Shown: positions 8,830-16,480 of the stretch, piece after piece
Layout: each line of letters starts with the position of its first letter
Numbering within the stretch: position 1 is the first letter of the stretch
Source of the DNA: Fulvivirga ulvae
Lineage (GTDB): Bacteria > Bacteroidota > Bacteroidia > Cytophagales > Cyclobacteriaceae
Reading direction: 5' to 3'
Assembly: GCF_021389975.1 (NCBI RefSeq)
Contig: NZ_CP089981.1
Span: 4,055,501 to 4,119,500, forward strand
DNA: 64,000 nt
Translations under genes and position numbers: made by a program
The notes under the pieces: generated by a model
Databases searched by the model: none
The model's input: only the letters and a program-made list of their open reading frames with translations
What the model was told of the DNA's origin: nothing

Positions 8830-9642
8830 ATGAGTAATAACATACTTAAAGGAAAGAAAGGCATAATATTCGGTGCCTTGGACGAAAACTCAATAGCATG
8901 GAAAACTGCTATCAAGGCACAGGAAGAAGGTGCTGAATTTGTACTTACAAATGCTCCGGTCGCATTGAGAATGGGAGCTATAAATAAATTGGCTGAAGAA
9001 TGTAATGCCGAGGTTATTCCGGCGGATGCTACTTCCATTGAGGATCTGACAAATCTTTTTGAAAAATCTATGGAAGTGCTCGGTGGTAAGCTGGACTTTG
9101 TGCTTCATTCAATAGGTATGAGCCCGAACGTAAGAAAAGGTAAAGAATATGGAGACCTTAATTACGACTGGTTTTTGAAGACACTTGATATCTCTGGTAT
9201 TTCTTTCCATAAAGTATTGCAAACTGCAGAGAAAACTGATGCTATGAATGATTGGGGTTCTATTCTGGCCCTGACTTACATTGCTGCTCAGCGAACTTTT
9301 CCCGATTACTCAGATATGGCACAGGCCAAAGCAGTACTGGAGTCCATAGCCAGAAGCTACGGGTACAGGTTTGCCAAGCTGAAGAATGTACGGGTCAATA
9401 CTATTTCGCAGTCACCTACAATGACAACTGCGGGTAGTGGTGTTACTGGTTTTGACGTATTTTTTGATTATGCACATAAAATGTCCCCACTGGGCAATGC
9501 CAGCTCGGAAGACTGTGCTAACTATATTGTGATGATGTTTTCTGACTACACCAGGATGGTTACTATGCAGAACCTGATGCATGATGGCGGATTCTCCAAC
9601 TCAGGTATTACCGAAGATATTGTAGCCGAACTTAGTAAGTAA
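8830..9642 (+). CDS. fabI: Enoyl-[acyl-carrier-protein] reductase (NADH), FabI type
   Basis: Short-chain dehydrogenase-fold enzyme that reduces trans-2-enoyl-ACP in the last step of fatty-acid elongation. It has 270 residues. The nucleotide-binding N-terminus has the FabI-specific form GIIFGALDENSIAW, not the classical GxxxGxG. Catalytic residues are visible as Tyr150, Tyr160 and Lys167 (Y-x6-K in YSDMAQAK). The active-site Tyr region LTYIAAQRTFPDY shows the Bacteroidota version of the family. It is divergent from murI and followed by a strong hairpin terminator, so it is probably monocistronic. Confidence 0.97.
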   Translation: MSNNILKGKKGIIFGALDENSIAWKTAIKAQEEGAEFVLTNAPVALRMGAINKLAEECNAEVIPADATSIEDLTNLFEKSMEVLGGKLDFVLHSIGMSPNVRKGKEYGDLNYDWFLKTLDISGISFHKVLQTAEKTDAMNDWGSILALTYIAAQRTFPDYSDMAQAKAVLESIARSYGYRFAKLKNVRVNTISQSPTMTTAGSGVTGFDVFFDYAHKMSPLGNASSEDCANYIVMMFSDYTRMVTMQNLMHDGGFSNSGITEDIVAELSK

Positions 9643-9660
9643 GGCATTACTAAAAGGTAT

Positions 9661-9707
9661 AAAAATCTCACCAGGGAGCTTTCTTAGTTTATCGTGGTGA
9701 GATTTTT
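9661..9707 (+). terminator. Hairpin terminator after fabI
   Basis: A 13-base inverted repeat (AAAAATCTCACCA with its complement TGGTGAGATTTTT) surrounds a 21-base loop and ends in a T run, starting 18 bases after the fabI stop. The A run on the other arm could make it work on both strands. Confidence 0.8.
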
Positions 9708-9771
9708 CCGTTAAACTCCCTTTAGGTTAGATTCCATTAGAAATTCATCTCATTATTACCTTCATTAGTTT

Positions 9772-10575
9772 ATGGTAGTTTTTCCCAACACTAAGATCAA
9801 CCTGGGCTTAAATATACTCTCAAGAAGAGACGATGGCTACCATAATATTTCATCAGTTTTTTACCCGCTTCCTTTTGAAGAGATTTTAGAGATACTACCG
9901 GCAGAAGAGTTTCAGTTTAATACTTCAGGATTAACCATCCCCGGAAGTACTGAAAATAACCTTATCATTAAAGCATATGAACTGCTTAGGGATCAGTACA
10001 AACTACCACCGGTGCGTATACACCTGCATAAGATCATCCCGATGGGAGCTGGTTTGGGAGGAGGGTCGGCAGATGCCGCTTTTGCTATTAAAGCTCTGAA
10101 TGAACTGTTTGAAATAGGTTTATCCGAAAAGGACATGGAGGGGCATGCAGGAAAGCTGGGAAGTGATTGTCCTTTTTTTATCAAAAATAAAATTGTGCTC
10201 GCAGAGGGTACCGGTACGGAATTTTCATCTATATCACTGGATCTGAAGGGCAAATACTTAGTACTTGTTTGTCCCGAAGTACATGTAAGTACAGCAGAAG
10301 CTTACGGCAATGTAAGACCAGGGATGCCTGAGAAAGGTATCAGGGAAATATTAGAAAAAATGCCCGTTACCGAGTGGAAACATTACCTCAAAAATGATTT
10401 TGAAACCTCGGTTTTCCCTTTATACCCCGAAATTGAAGCTGTCAAAAACACACTTTACTCATCAGGGGCGATATATGCCAGTATGAGTGGCTCAGGTTCC
10501 AGTGTCTATGGTATCTTCGATTCTGAGCCTGCCGACTTGCCTGTTGAAGCAGTCTGGTCCGGTGTTCTATCATGA
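9772..10575 (+). CDS. ispE: 4-diphosphocytidyl-2-C-methyl-D-erythritol kinase
   Basis: GHMP-family kinase of the MEP isoprenoid pathway; phosphorylates CDP-ME on the 2-hydroxyl. It has 267 residues, somewhat shorter than E. coli IspE (283). Lys8 in PNTKINLGL is the conserved active-site lysine. The glycine-rich ATP loop is MGAGLGGGSADAA, GSDCPFF holds the catalytic Asp, and the C-terminal GHMP motif is ASMSGSGSSVYG. It is convergent with the next gene, with only 11 bases between the two stops. Confidence 0.96.
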   Translation: MVVFPNTKINLGLNILSRRDDGYHNISSVFYPLPFEEILEILPAEEFQFNTSGLTIPGSTENNLIIKAYELLRDQYKLPPVRIHLHKIIPMGAGLGGGSADAAFAIKALNELFEIGLSEKDMEGHAGKLGSDCPFFIKNKIVLAEGTGTEFSSISLDLKGKYLVLVCPEVHVSTAEAYGNVRPGMPEKGIREILEKMPVTEWKHYLKNDFETSVFPLYPEIEAVKNTLYSSGAIYASMSGSGSSVYGIFDSEPADLPVEAVWSGVLS

Positions 10576-10586
10576 GTTGATTGATT

Positions 10587-11825
10587 TTACCTGACGGAAG
10601 ACAGATGCTCTTCATTGGCGACAGGCTCACTGAAATATTGCTTATACATTTTAAAGAAATTGATCATAACAAGGTTGGAAAACTTAGAAGGAGCATTGGT
10701 AAGTACACAAATACCTATGTTCTTGTTTCGATCCAGTGCAATGCCGCTTTTGTACCCGTTGGCATAGCCACCATGATAAAGCAGTGTATCGTTAGGATAT
10801 TCCATTACTCGCCAACCCAGGCCGTAGTATCCGTTTCGGGGTTGTTCAAACTGGCTGAAATAGGGGTTTTTAACTCTGATCGGTATTACGGGGGTAAAAA
10901 CCGTATCCAAAACGGATGGTGGTATCACACGGGTATTGTTGCCTAAAACTGCTGTAAGCCATTTGGCAAGATCTTCTATATTGGTGTTTAAGCCTCCGGC
11001 AGAAGCTACGTTATAATAACTCGGCCTGACAATAGTGGGTACAAACTGCCCGTGCCGGTAGCCATGTGGCAGTGCAATATTATCGCTGCTGATCATAGAA
11101 TCGTATGACAGGGTGGAGTGAGTCATTTCCAGCGGGTCAAATATACGCTCATGCATAAGGGTGGAAAAGGGTTTGCCGGACGCCGATTCCATAACAACTT
11201 CTATAATACTATAGGCGACATTTTGATAGCTGTGTATTTCTCCGGGGAGTCGCGAAAGAGGTATTTTTAATAGCTTACTGATCATGGTGTCGCGGGGAAG
11301 CTCATCTTCTACCAAAGTGGAATAAGCCTGGTAAGGGAAACCTGCAGTGTGCGACAGAATATGCCTGATGGTTATATTATTGGCACTACCAGATAAAGGA
11401 TACTTCAGATAATTGGCGATGGGATCATCCAGATCAATAAGTGTGTCCTGAACAAGAAGTGTTGCCAGTATGGATGAGAAACCTTTTGATACGGACGCTA
11501 TCCGAAACAGGGTTTTTGTGTTTATTGAGTCAGACCCGTCAGCAGTTTTGAAACCAAAAGCTTTTTGGTAAATAATGGCACCTTCCTTTACTATGGCTAC
11601 AGATGCGCCGGGAGTATTTGTTTTTGTAAATTGTTCGCTAAGGTAATTGTTAAACTCTTCCAGAAACTGCTTGTCTGTTTTGCTGATGGCATAGGGCACC
11701 GTTCTGGCAAGATCCGGCTTTCCAACGGGCTTTTTAAAAAACGGTGTATTGCCCGAGAGAGAGAAAAACAGCAGAAAACCTATGCCGCAAAATATTAACA
11801 GTAGAAATATATATCTCTTCTTCAA
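10587..11825 (-). CDS. Membrane-anchored serine hydrolase of the beta-lactamase (class C/PBP4*) family
   Basis: 412 residues with an N-terminal Lys-rich TM segment, so probably anchored in the inner membrane facing the periplasm. Family catalytic motifs: SVSK (S-x-x-K, nucleophile serine), YQNVAYS (the Tyr-x-Asn element) and HGGY near the C-terminus in place of KTG. Such proteins include esterases, D-aminopeptidases and penicillin-binding proteins. True beta-lactamase activity cannot be inferred. The start is a TTG, with an in-frame TAA four codons upstream and no ATG before the TM helix. A long AT-rich hairpin separates it from cysM upstream. Confidence 0.85.
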   Translation of the reverse strand: MKKRYIFLLLIFCGIGFLLFFSLSGNTPFFKKPVGKPDLARTVPYAISKTDKQFLEEFNNYLSEQFTKTNTPGASVAIVKEGAIIYQKAFGFKTADGSDSINTKTLFRIASVSKGFSSILATLLVQDTLIDLDDPIANYLKYPLSGSANNITIRHILSHTAGFPYQAYSTLVEDELPRDTMISKLLKIPLSRLPGEIHSYQNVAYSIIEVVMESASGKPFSTLMHERIFDPLEMTHSTLSYDSMISSDNIALPHGYRHGQFVPTIVRPSYYNVASAGGLNTNIEDLAKWLTAVLGNNTRVIPPSVLDTVFTPVIPIRVKNPYFSQFEQPRNGYYGLGWRVMEYPNDTLLYHGGYANGYKSGIALDRNKNIGICVLTNAPSKFSNLVMINFFKMYKQYFSEPVANEEHLSSVR

Positions 11826-11849
11826 AGAATTACCTGTTTAAACTTCAAA

Positions 11850-11889
11850 ATTATTATTTTCCATAGAAACGGCCATGGAAAATAATAAT
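11850..11889. repeat. Perfect 15-bp AT-rich inverted repeat between cysM and the hydrolase
   Basis: ATTATTATTTTCCAT and its exact complement flank a 10-base loop. On the minus strand it lies 37 bases after the cysM stop and just before the hydrolase TTG start. It could end the cysE-cysM transcript or be a binding site for a regulator. There is only a short T run. Confidence 0.6.
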
Positions 11890-11926
11890 TATTGACCGGC
11901 AGGTATTTTTGAAGCTTCTGATAAAA

Positions 11927-12805
11927 TCAGGTAAACAGATCAGAGCTAAGATACCTGTCGCCGCGGTCGCAGACAATAAAAACGATGATACCATTTTTAA
12001 TTTCCTGAGCCAACTGTAAAGCTGCACTCAAAGCTCCTCCGCTACTCATCCCTGCCAGTATACTCTCTTCGTTGGCGAGTCGCCTGGTCATTTCCCTGGC
12101 CTGGGCTTCACTGACGTCGATAACACGATCTACCCGGCTGGGTTCAAATATCTTGGGTAAAAATTCAGGAGACCACCTCCTGATACCCGGAATACTTGAT
12201 CCGTCTGTCGGTTGCGTACCTACGATCTGAATATCAGCGCTTTGCTCTTTCAGGTATCGGGATACCCCCATGATAGTGCCGGTAGTGCCCATGGCTGACA
12301 CGAAATGGGTTATCTTTCCATCGGTATCGCGCCATATTTCAGGGCCGGTAGTAGCGTAATGCATACCATAATTATCTTCATTGGCAAATTGGTTAAGAAT
12401 AAAGTACCCTTCCTCGTCCGCCATTTTTTCAGCCAGTTCGCGTGAATATTCAATGGTTTTTTCAGAAGGAGTAAGAATAACCTCAGCACCATATGCTCTC
12501 ATGGCCTGAACCCGTTCCTGTGTGGAGTTGTCTGGCATGATCAGGGTCATGTGCAGGCCCATAGAGTTGGCTATCATGGCCAGTGCTATCCCTGTATTGC
12601 CGCTTGTGGCCTCAACCAGCCTGTCTCCTTTAGAAATATCTCCCCGTTTGAGAGCATTACTGATCATGCCATAGGCGGCTCTGTCTTTTACACTGCCTCC
12701 CGGGTTCTGGCCTTCGAGTTTTCCATAAATTGTGACCCCATCAGGTACGGGGATTCTACTGATTTTTACCAGCGGCGTATTGCCGATCAAGTCAAAAATA
12801 GTCAT
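11927..12805 (-). CDS. cysM: Cysteine synthase B (O-acetylserine sulfhydrylase)
   Basis: PLP-dependent enzyme that makes L-cysteine from O-acetylserine and sulfide or thiosulfate. It has 292 residues. Lys40 in PGGSVKDRAA binds PLP. The substrate loop is EATSGNTGIAL and the phosphate-binding loop is GTTGTIMG. The CysM assignment over CysK rests on the motif IRRWSPEFLP and the shorter length. It lies 12 bases after cysE, which makes its substrate, so the pair is an operon. Confidence 0.95.
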   Translation of the reverse strand: MTIFDLIGNTPLVKISRIPVPDGVTIYGKLEGQNPGGSVKDRAAYGMISNALKRGDISKGDRLVEATSGNTGIALAMIANSMGLHMTLIMPDNSTQERVQAMRAYGAEVILTPSEKTIEYSRELAEKMADEEGYFILNQFANEDNYGMHYATTGPEIWRDTDGKITHFVSAMGTTGTIMGVSRYLKEQSADIQIVGTQPTDGSSIPGIRRWSPEFLPKIFEPSRVDRVIDVSEAQAREMTRRLANEESILAGMSSGGALSAALQLAQEIKNGIIVFIVCDRGDRYLSSDLFT

Positions 12806-12817
12806 AAATGTTTCTAA

Positions 12818-13642
12818 TTATTTGGATAAGATTGTATTTGCGTGGTCCTTGCTGTTTTGCATCTGGACTTTGTAGTAGATTTTGGAGCCGGCAGGTACAC
12901 TTCTCGTTAGCCAGACATTTCCACCTACAACCGAACCTCTTCCTATTACTGTATTTCCTCCCAAAATTGTAGCTCCTGAGTATATAATGACATTATCTTC
13001 AATAGTAGGGTGCCTTTTGGTTTTTGCGTCTGCCTTATCTACACTTAAGGCTCCAAGTGTTACACCCTGGTAAATTTTCACATGGTCACCGATGATTGTT
13101 GTTTCCCCGATAACTATTCCGGTGCCATGATCTATAAAAAAGTGTTCGCCTATCTGAGCATGAGGATGAATGTCAATACCTGTTTTGCTGTGTGCATGCT
13201 CTGTAATAAGCCGGGGGACAGTTTTTACGCCCAGCGTGGCCAGCTCGTGTGCTATTCTGTAAGCAGCAATAGCATAAAATCCAGGATATGCCCTGATTAT
13301 CTCCTCCTTACTGTGAGCAGCAGGATCGCCCTCATAAGTGGCCTCTACATCTTTCTGAAGCTTGTAGTATATGTCAGGTAAGGCCTCAAAGAAGTGCTCT
13401 ATGGTTTCTTGCGGACTTTTGCCTTCATCCAACAGGTTTTTATATAAAATATTCTCCATTTCCCTTTTCAGGATATTTACCCGGTTTTCCAATTCAGACA
13501 GTGACTCTACAGGAGAGCTGGCAAAATTTGGAAAGAATACCCCTAGCAGATCCACGAAAAATCTTTCTATTGCCTTTGATGAAGGACATTGAGTGCACTC
13601 CTGGTGCGTACTGTAAATGTGCTTGATGAAAGTGTGATCCAT
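12818..13642 (-). CDS. cysE: Serine O-acetyltransferase
   Basis: Acetylates L-serine with acetyl-CoA, the committed step of cysteine synthesis. It has 274 residues: an N-terminal helical SAT domain, then a left-handed parallel beta-helix with hexapeptide repeats. The conserved catalytic segment [19 protein letters not shown] includes the family's active-site histidines, and [20 protein letters not shown] follows. It is first in the cysE-cysM operon, with its ATG at 13642. Confidence 0.96.
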   Translation of the reverse strand: MDHTFIKHIYSTHQECTQCPSSKAIERFFVDLLGVFFPNFASSPVESLSELENRVNILKREMENILYKNLLDEGKSPQETIEHFFEALPDIYYKLQKDVEATYEGDPAAHSKEEIIRAYPGFYAIAAYRIAHELATLGVKTVPRLITEHAHSKTGIDIHPHAQIGEHFFIDHGTGIVIGETTIIGDHVKIYQGVTLGALSVDKADAKTKRHPTIEDNVIIYSGATILGGNTVIGRGSVVGGNVWLTRSVPAGSKIYYKVQMQNSKDHANTILSK

Positions 13643-13705
13643 TCTGTGTTAGATAGTTATAGAATACTTACTCGATTTACATATAAATTACGCTTAAAAG
13701 GAACT

Positions 13706-13780
13706 GTCCGATATCAAACACTCTATTCCATAATCGGACGCATTTAATTTGCTTCTTGTAGTGAAAGTACACTATTTCAC
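13706..13780. promoter_or_regulatory. Two inverted repeats in the divergent cysE / ABC-ATPase intergenic region
   Basis: GTCCGAT (13706-13712) pairs with ATCGGAC (13733-13739). GTGAAA (13761-13766) pairs with TTTCAC (13775-13780). Both lie between two divergent genes and may be operators or leader hairpins. No known regulator motif is recognised. Confidence 0.3.
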
Positions 13781-13854
13781 GCTATAAGCCTACTTTTTTT
13801 GTTGGCATATTTATTGGCAAAGGGAATTAATATTAACCGAAGACATAAAATTTT

Positions 13855-14547
13855 ATGATCAAATTAAAGGGAATAGACAAGTATGTAGACTCGCGGTTTC
13901 AAAGGACTTTTATTTTAAAGGGTGTTGATCTGGAGGTGGAGCAGGGAGAGTTTCTCACTATCATGGGGCCAAGCGGAGCAGGTAAGTCTTCTATTATGAA
14001 TATTATTGGTATGCTCGATGAACCTTCACAGGGAGAGTACTACTTTTTCGACGAGCCTGTGCACAAAATGAAGGAACGCAAGAAGTCTGACATGCACAAG
14101 CATTATATAGGATTTATCTTTCAGGCTTATCACCTCATCGATGAGCTTACAGTATATGAAAACATCGAAACACCTTTGCTTTATAAAGGAGTAAAGAGTG
14201 CCCAAAGAAAGAGTATGGTTGCCGAGATGCTCGATCGTTTTCAGATGGTAGCTAAAAAAGATCTTTTCCCTGAACAATTATCCGGCGGACAGCAGCAGCT
14301 GGTGGGAGTGGCACGTGCCATTATCGGGCAGCCCAAATTATTGCTGGCAGATGAGCCCACTGGCAACCTGCATTCTGAACAAGGAGATGAGATCATGCAG
14401 ATCTTTAAAAAACTGAATGATGAGGGCATGACAATCATCCAGGTGACCCACTCCGAAAAATGTGCTAACTATGGGAAAAGGATTGTGAGGCTTGTTGATG
14501 GTGCTGTCGTTTCAGACAGACAAGTAGAAAAAATAGCTTCTAACTGA
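13855..14547 (+). CDS. ABC transporter ATP-binding protein (LolD/MacB type)
   Basis: Cytoplasmic ATPase of an export-type ABC system, 230 residues. Walker A is GPSGAGKSS, the Q-loop lies in GFIFQAYHL, the signature is LSGGQQQLVGVARA, Walker B is LLLADEPTGNL, and the H-loop is VTHSEK. The family partners with FtsX-like permeases (MacB, LolCE), but no permease is adjacent. The next gene, 16 bases on, is a TolC-type outer membrane porin. This suggests an export system whose permease and adaptor are encoded elsewhere. The substrate is unknown. Confidence 0.9.
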   Translation: MIKLKGIDKYVDSRFQRTFILKGVDLEVEQGEFLTIMGPSGAGKSSIMNIIGMLDEPSQGEYYFFDEPVHKMKERKKSDMHKHYIGFIFQAYHLIDELTVYENIETPLLYKGVKSAQRKSMVAEMLDRFQMVAKKDLFPEQLSGGQQQLVGVARAIIGQPKLLLADEPTGNLHSEQGDEIMQIFKKLNDEGMTIIQVTHSEKCANYGKRIVRLVDGAVVSDRQVEKIASN

Positions 14548-14563
14548 GTAACAAAACATAACC

Positions 14564-15928
14564 ATGATAAATAGAGTAGCTTCAATAACGACAATTTTAG
14601 TATCTGCTTTTTGCTTTACAGGTCAGGCGCAGGAAGCAGATACATCTACTATAGACACCCCGCTCACCTTTAAGGAGGCTGTCAAAATAGCTTTAGATAA
14701 CAATGTTAGCCTTAAGCAACAGCAAAATAACCTTCGGGCTTCAGGTATTGCCAGAACTTCCGGCCTCTTACAGATGGGGCCATCAGTAATCATAGATGGG
14801 AACGTTGGACGGAATGATGGAAACTCATTTAACCAACAGGAAGGCAGGGTAGTAAATGGCGTGCTGGATTTTACAAACGTAACGCTGAGGACCTCAATGC
14901 CTTTATTTCGGGGGTTTAATCAACTAAATGATTATAAAGCTTCAAGAGAACAGTTTGATGCACAAATAGAAACTGTGGAGCGGACTAAACAGGATATTAT
15001 TCAGTTGGTGACGGCCAGATATCTGCAGTGCCTTTTGGATAAGGAATTGGTGACGATTGCTGAACAAAACGTTAAAACGCAGCAAAAACAATTGGATCAG
15101 ATCAATACGCAGGTTGAAGCCGGTAGCAGGGCAGGGGTAGATGCTTCCAACCAAATGTATCAGGTGAAGAATGCTGAGCTAAGTCTTCTGAGGGCTGAAA
15201 ATACACTTAGAAATGACAAGGCTATTTTGGCACAAGCACTCCAGATGGACCCCGGCGTAAATTTTGTTATTGAAGACCCGAGCTGGGACGCTACAATGGT
15301 CGACATCAGCTCATCTTTGGAGGAACTTTATACCGTAGCCTTAAACAACAGGTCTGATTTTGAAGGAGCGAAACATACGGAAGCAGCTTTTAAATTTAGT
15401 TATATGGCCCTTAGAGGGACTTACTATCCGAGCATTAGTGCCTTCTTTAACTACGGGTCAGCCTATAATTACATTCATGGGGCAGAAAACAGAACTTTTG
15501 ATCAGCAATTTACTAGTGATAATGTTCAAAAGACCTACGGAGTAGCTTTTACCATACCCATTTTCAGAGGTTTCTCAACCCGCTCCAATGTAGTTCAGTC
15601 AAGAGTTACCTATGAAAATGCGCAACTTGATACTGAAAATATGGAGAATACGGTAAAATCAGAAGTACTGCTGGCTTACCAGAATTTTAACGATGCAGTC
15701 ACTGCTTATAAAGTAACACAAACACAGCTTGAGGCTGCCGAGCTTTCATTTACTTTGGGTGCTGAGCAGTATGAGTTAGGTATTTCTAATCTCGTAGAGT
15801 ACACCCAGGCAAATCAGGATTATGTACAAGCCCAGGCTGATTATGCCAGCGCGAGGTATACTTTGATGTTTCAGGAACTTTTACTAGATTATGCTACAGG
15901 AACCTTGTCTTTTGAAGACATCAAATAA
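14564..15928 (+). CDS. TolC-family outer membrane efflux protein
   Basis: Outer membrane factor forming a trimeric channel with a periplasmic alpha-barrel. It has 454 residues with a signal peptide ending at about residue 22 (FTGQAQE). Two repeats of long heptad-rich helices are visible, typical of the OEP domain, and conserved endings such as AFTIPIFRGFSTRSNV. It is cotranscribed with the preceding ABC ATPase and probably serves its transport system. Confidence 0.92.
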   Translation: MINRVASITTILVSAFCFTGQAQEADTSTIDTPLTFKEAVKIALDNNVSLKQQQNNLRASGIARTSGLLQMGPSVIIDGNVGRNDGNSFNQQEGRVVNGVLDFTNVTLRTSMPLFRGFNQLNDYKASREQFDAQIETVERTKQDIIQLVTARYLQCLLDKELVTIAEQNVKTQQKQLDQINTQVEAGSRAGVDASNQMYQVKNAELSLLRAENTLRNDKAILAQALQMDPGVNFVIEDPSWDATMVDISSSLEELYTVALNNRSDFEGAKHTEAAFKFSYMALRGTYYPSISAFFNYGSAYNYIHGAENRTFDQQFTSDNVQKTYGVAFTIPIFRGFSTRSNVVQSRVTYENAQLDTENMENTVKSEVLLAYQNFNDAVTAYKVTQTQLEAAELSFTLGAEQYELGISNLVEYTQANQDYVQAQADYASARYTLMFQELLLDYATGTLSFEDIK

Positions 15929-15957
15929 AGATTTCCTTTACATAGGTAACATTTCAG

Positions 15958-16344
15958 ATGAAAGCTTTATCCTGGATAGTTCGCATTATTGCAGCAATTA
16001 TTTTGCTGCAAACTCTTTTTTTTAAGTTTTCCGGTGCTGAGGAAAGTATCTATATTTTTACCAAAATAGGTATGGAGCCCTGGGGGCGAATAGGTTCCGG
16101 AGTGGGCGAATTTATTGCATCTGTATTGTTATTAATCCCCCGTACTGCATGGATCGGTGCTTTTATGGCGCTTGGGATAATGGCCGGAGCTGTACTTTTT
16201 CATCTTACTATACTCGGTATCGAAGTCATGCAGGATGGCGGTTATCTGTTTGGCCTTGCCATTACAGTCGGTGTTTGCTCGGTTATTACCCTTGTTTTAC
16301 ACCGGAGAGATATTCCATTCGTCAATAAACGGAATATCAGTTAG
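15958..16344 (+). CDS. DoxX-like small integral membrane protein
   Basis: 128 residues with four predicted TM helices. The first helix and following segment (LQTLFFKFSGAEES) match the DoxX/DoxD family start, in which a K-F-x-G pattern after TM1 is usual. Biochemical role is uncertain in this family. It begins 29 bases after the TolC-type gene, so it may share its transcript. The rpsA promoter starts right at its 3' end. Confidence 0.75.
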   Translation: MKALSWIVRIIAAIILLQTLFFKFSGAEESIYIFTKIGMEPWGRIGSGVGEFIASVLLLIPRTAWIGAFMALGIMAGAVLFHLTILGIEVMQDGGYLFGLAITVGVCSVITLVLHRRDIPFVNKRNIS

Positions 16345-16372
16345 CTTAAAATCCAAACTTTTCTTAACTTTG
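16341..16372 (+). promoter_or_regulatory. rpsA: Predicted rpsA promoter
   Basis: TTAG at 16341 and TAACTTTG at 16365-16372 are 20 bases apart, matching the Bacteroidota -33 TTTG / -7 TAnnTTTG arrangement with one mismatch. It would give a leader of about 100 bases before the rpsA ATG. Confidence 0.6.
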
Positions 16373-16480
16373 CGCTCCCGTTCAGGTGAATGGGCATATT
16401 TGGCATTTTGCGGATATGATTTTAAAAACAAATTTGTTGTCTGATTGCTCTGGGGCAACATGTAAATAAGGGCAGAAATA

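Noticed and set aside
10587..11825. Antibiotic-resistance beta-lactamase
   Set aside because: The HGG motif, membrane anchor and family breadth fit a general serine hydrolase; resistance cannot be inferred.
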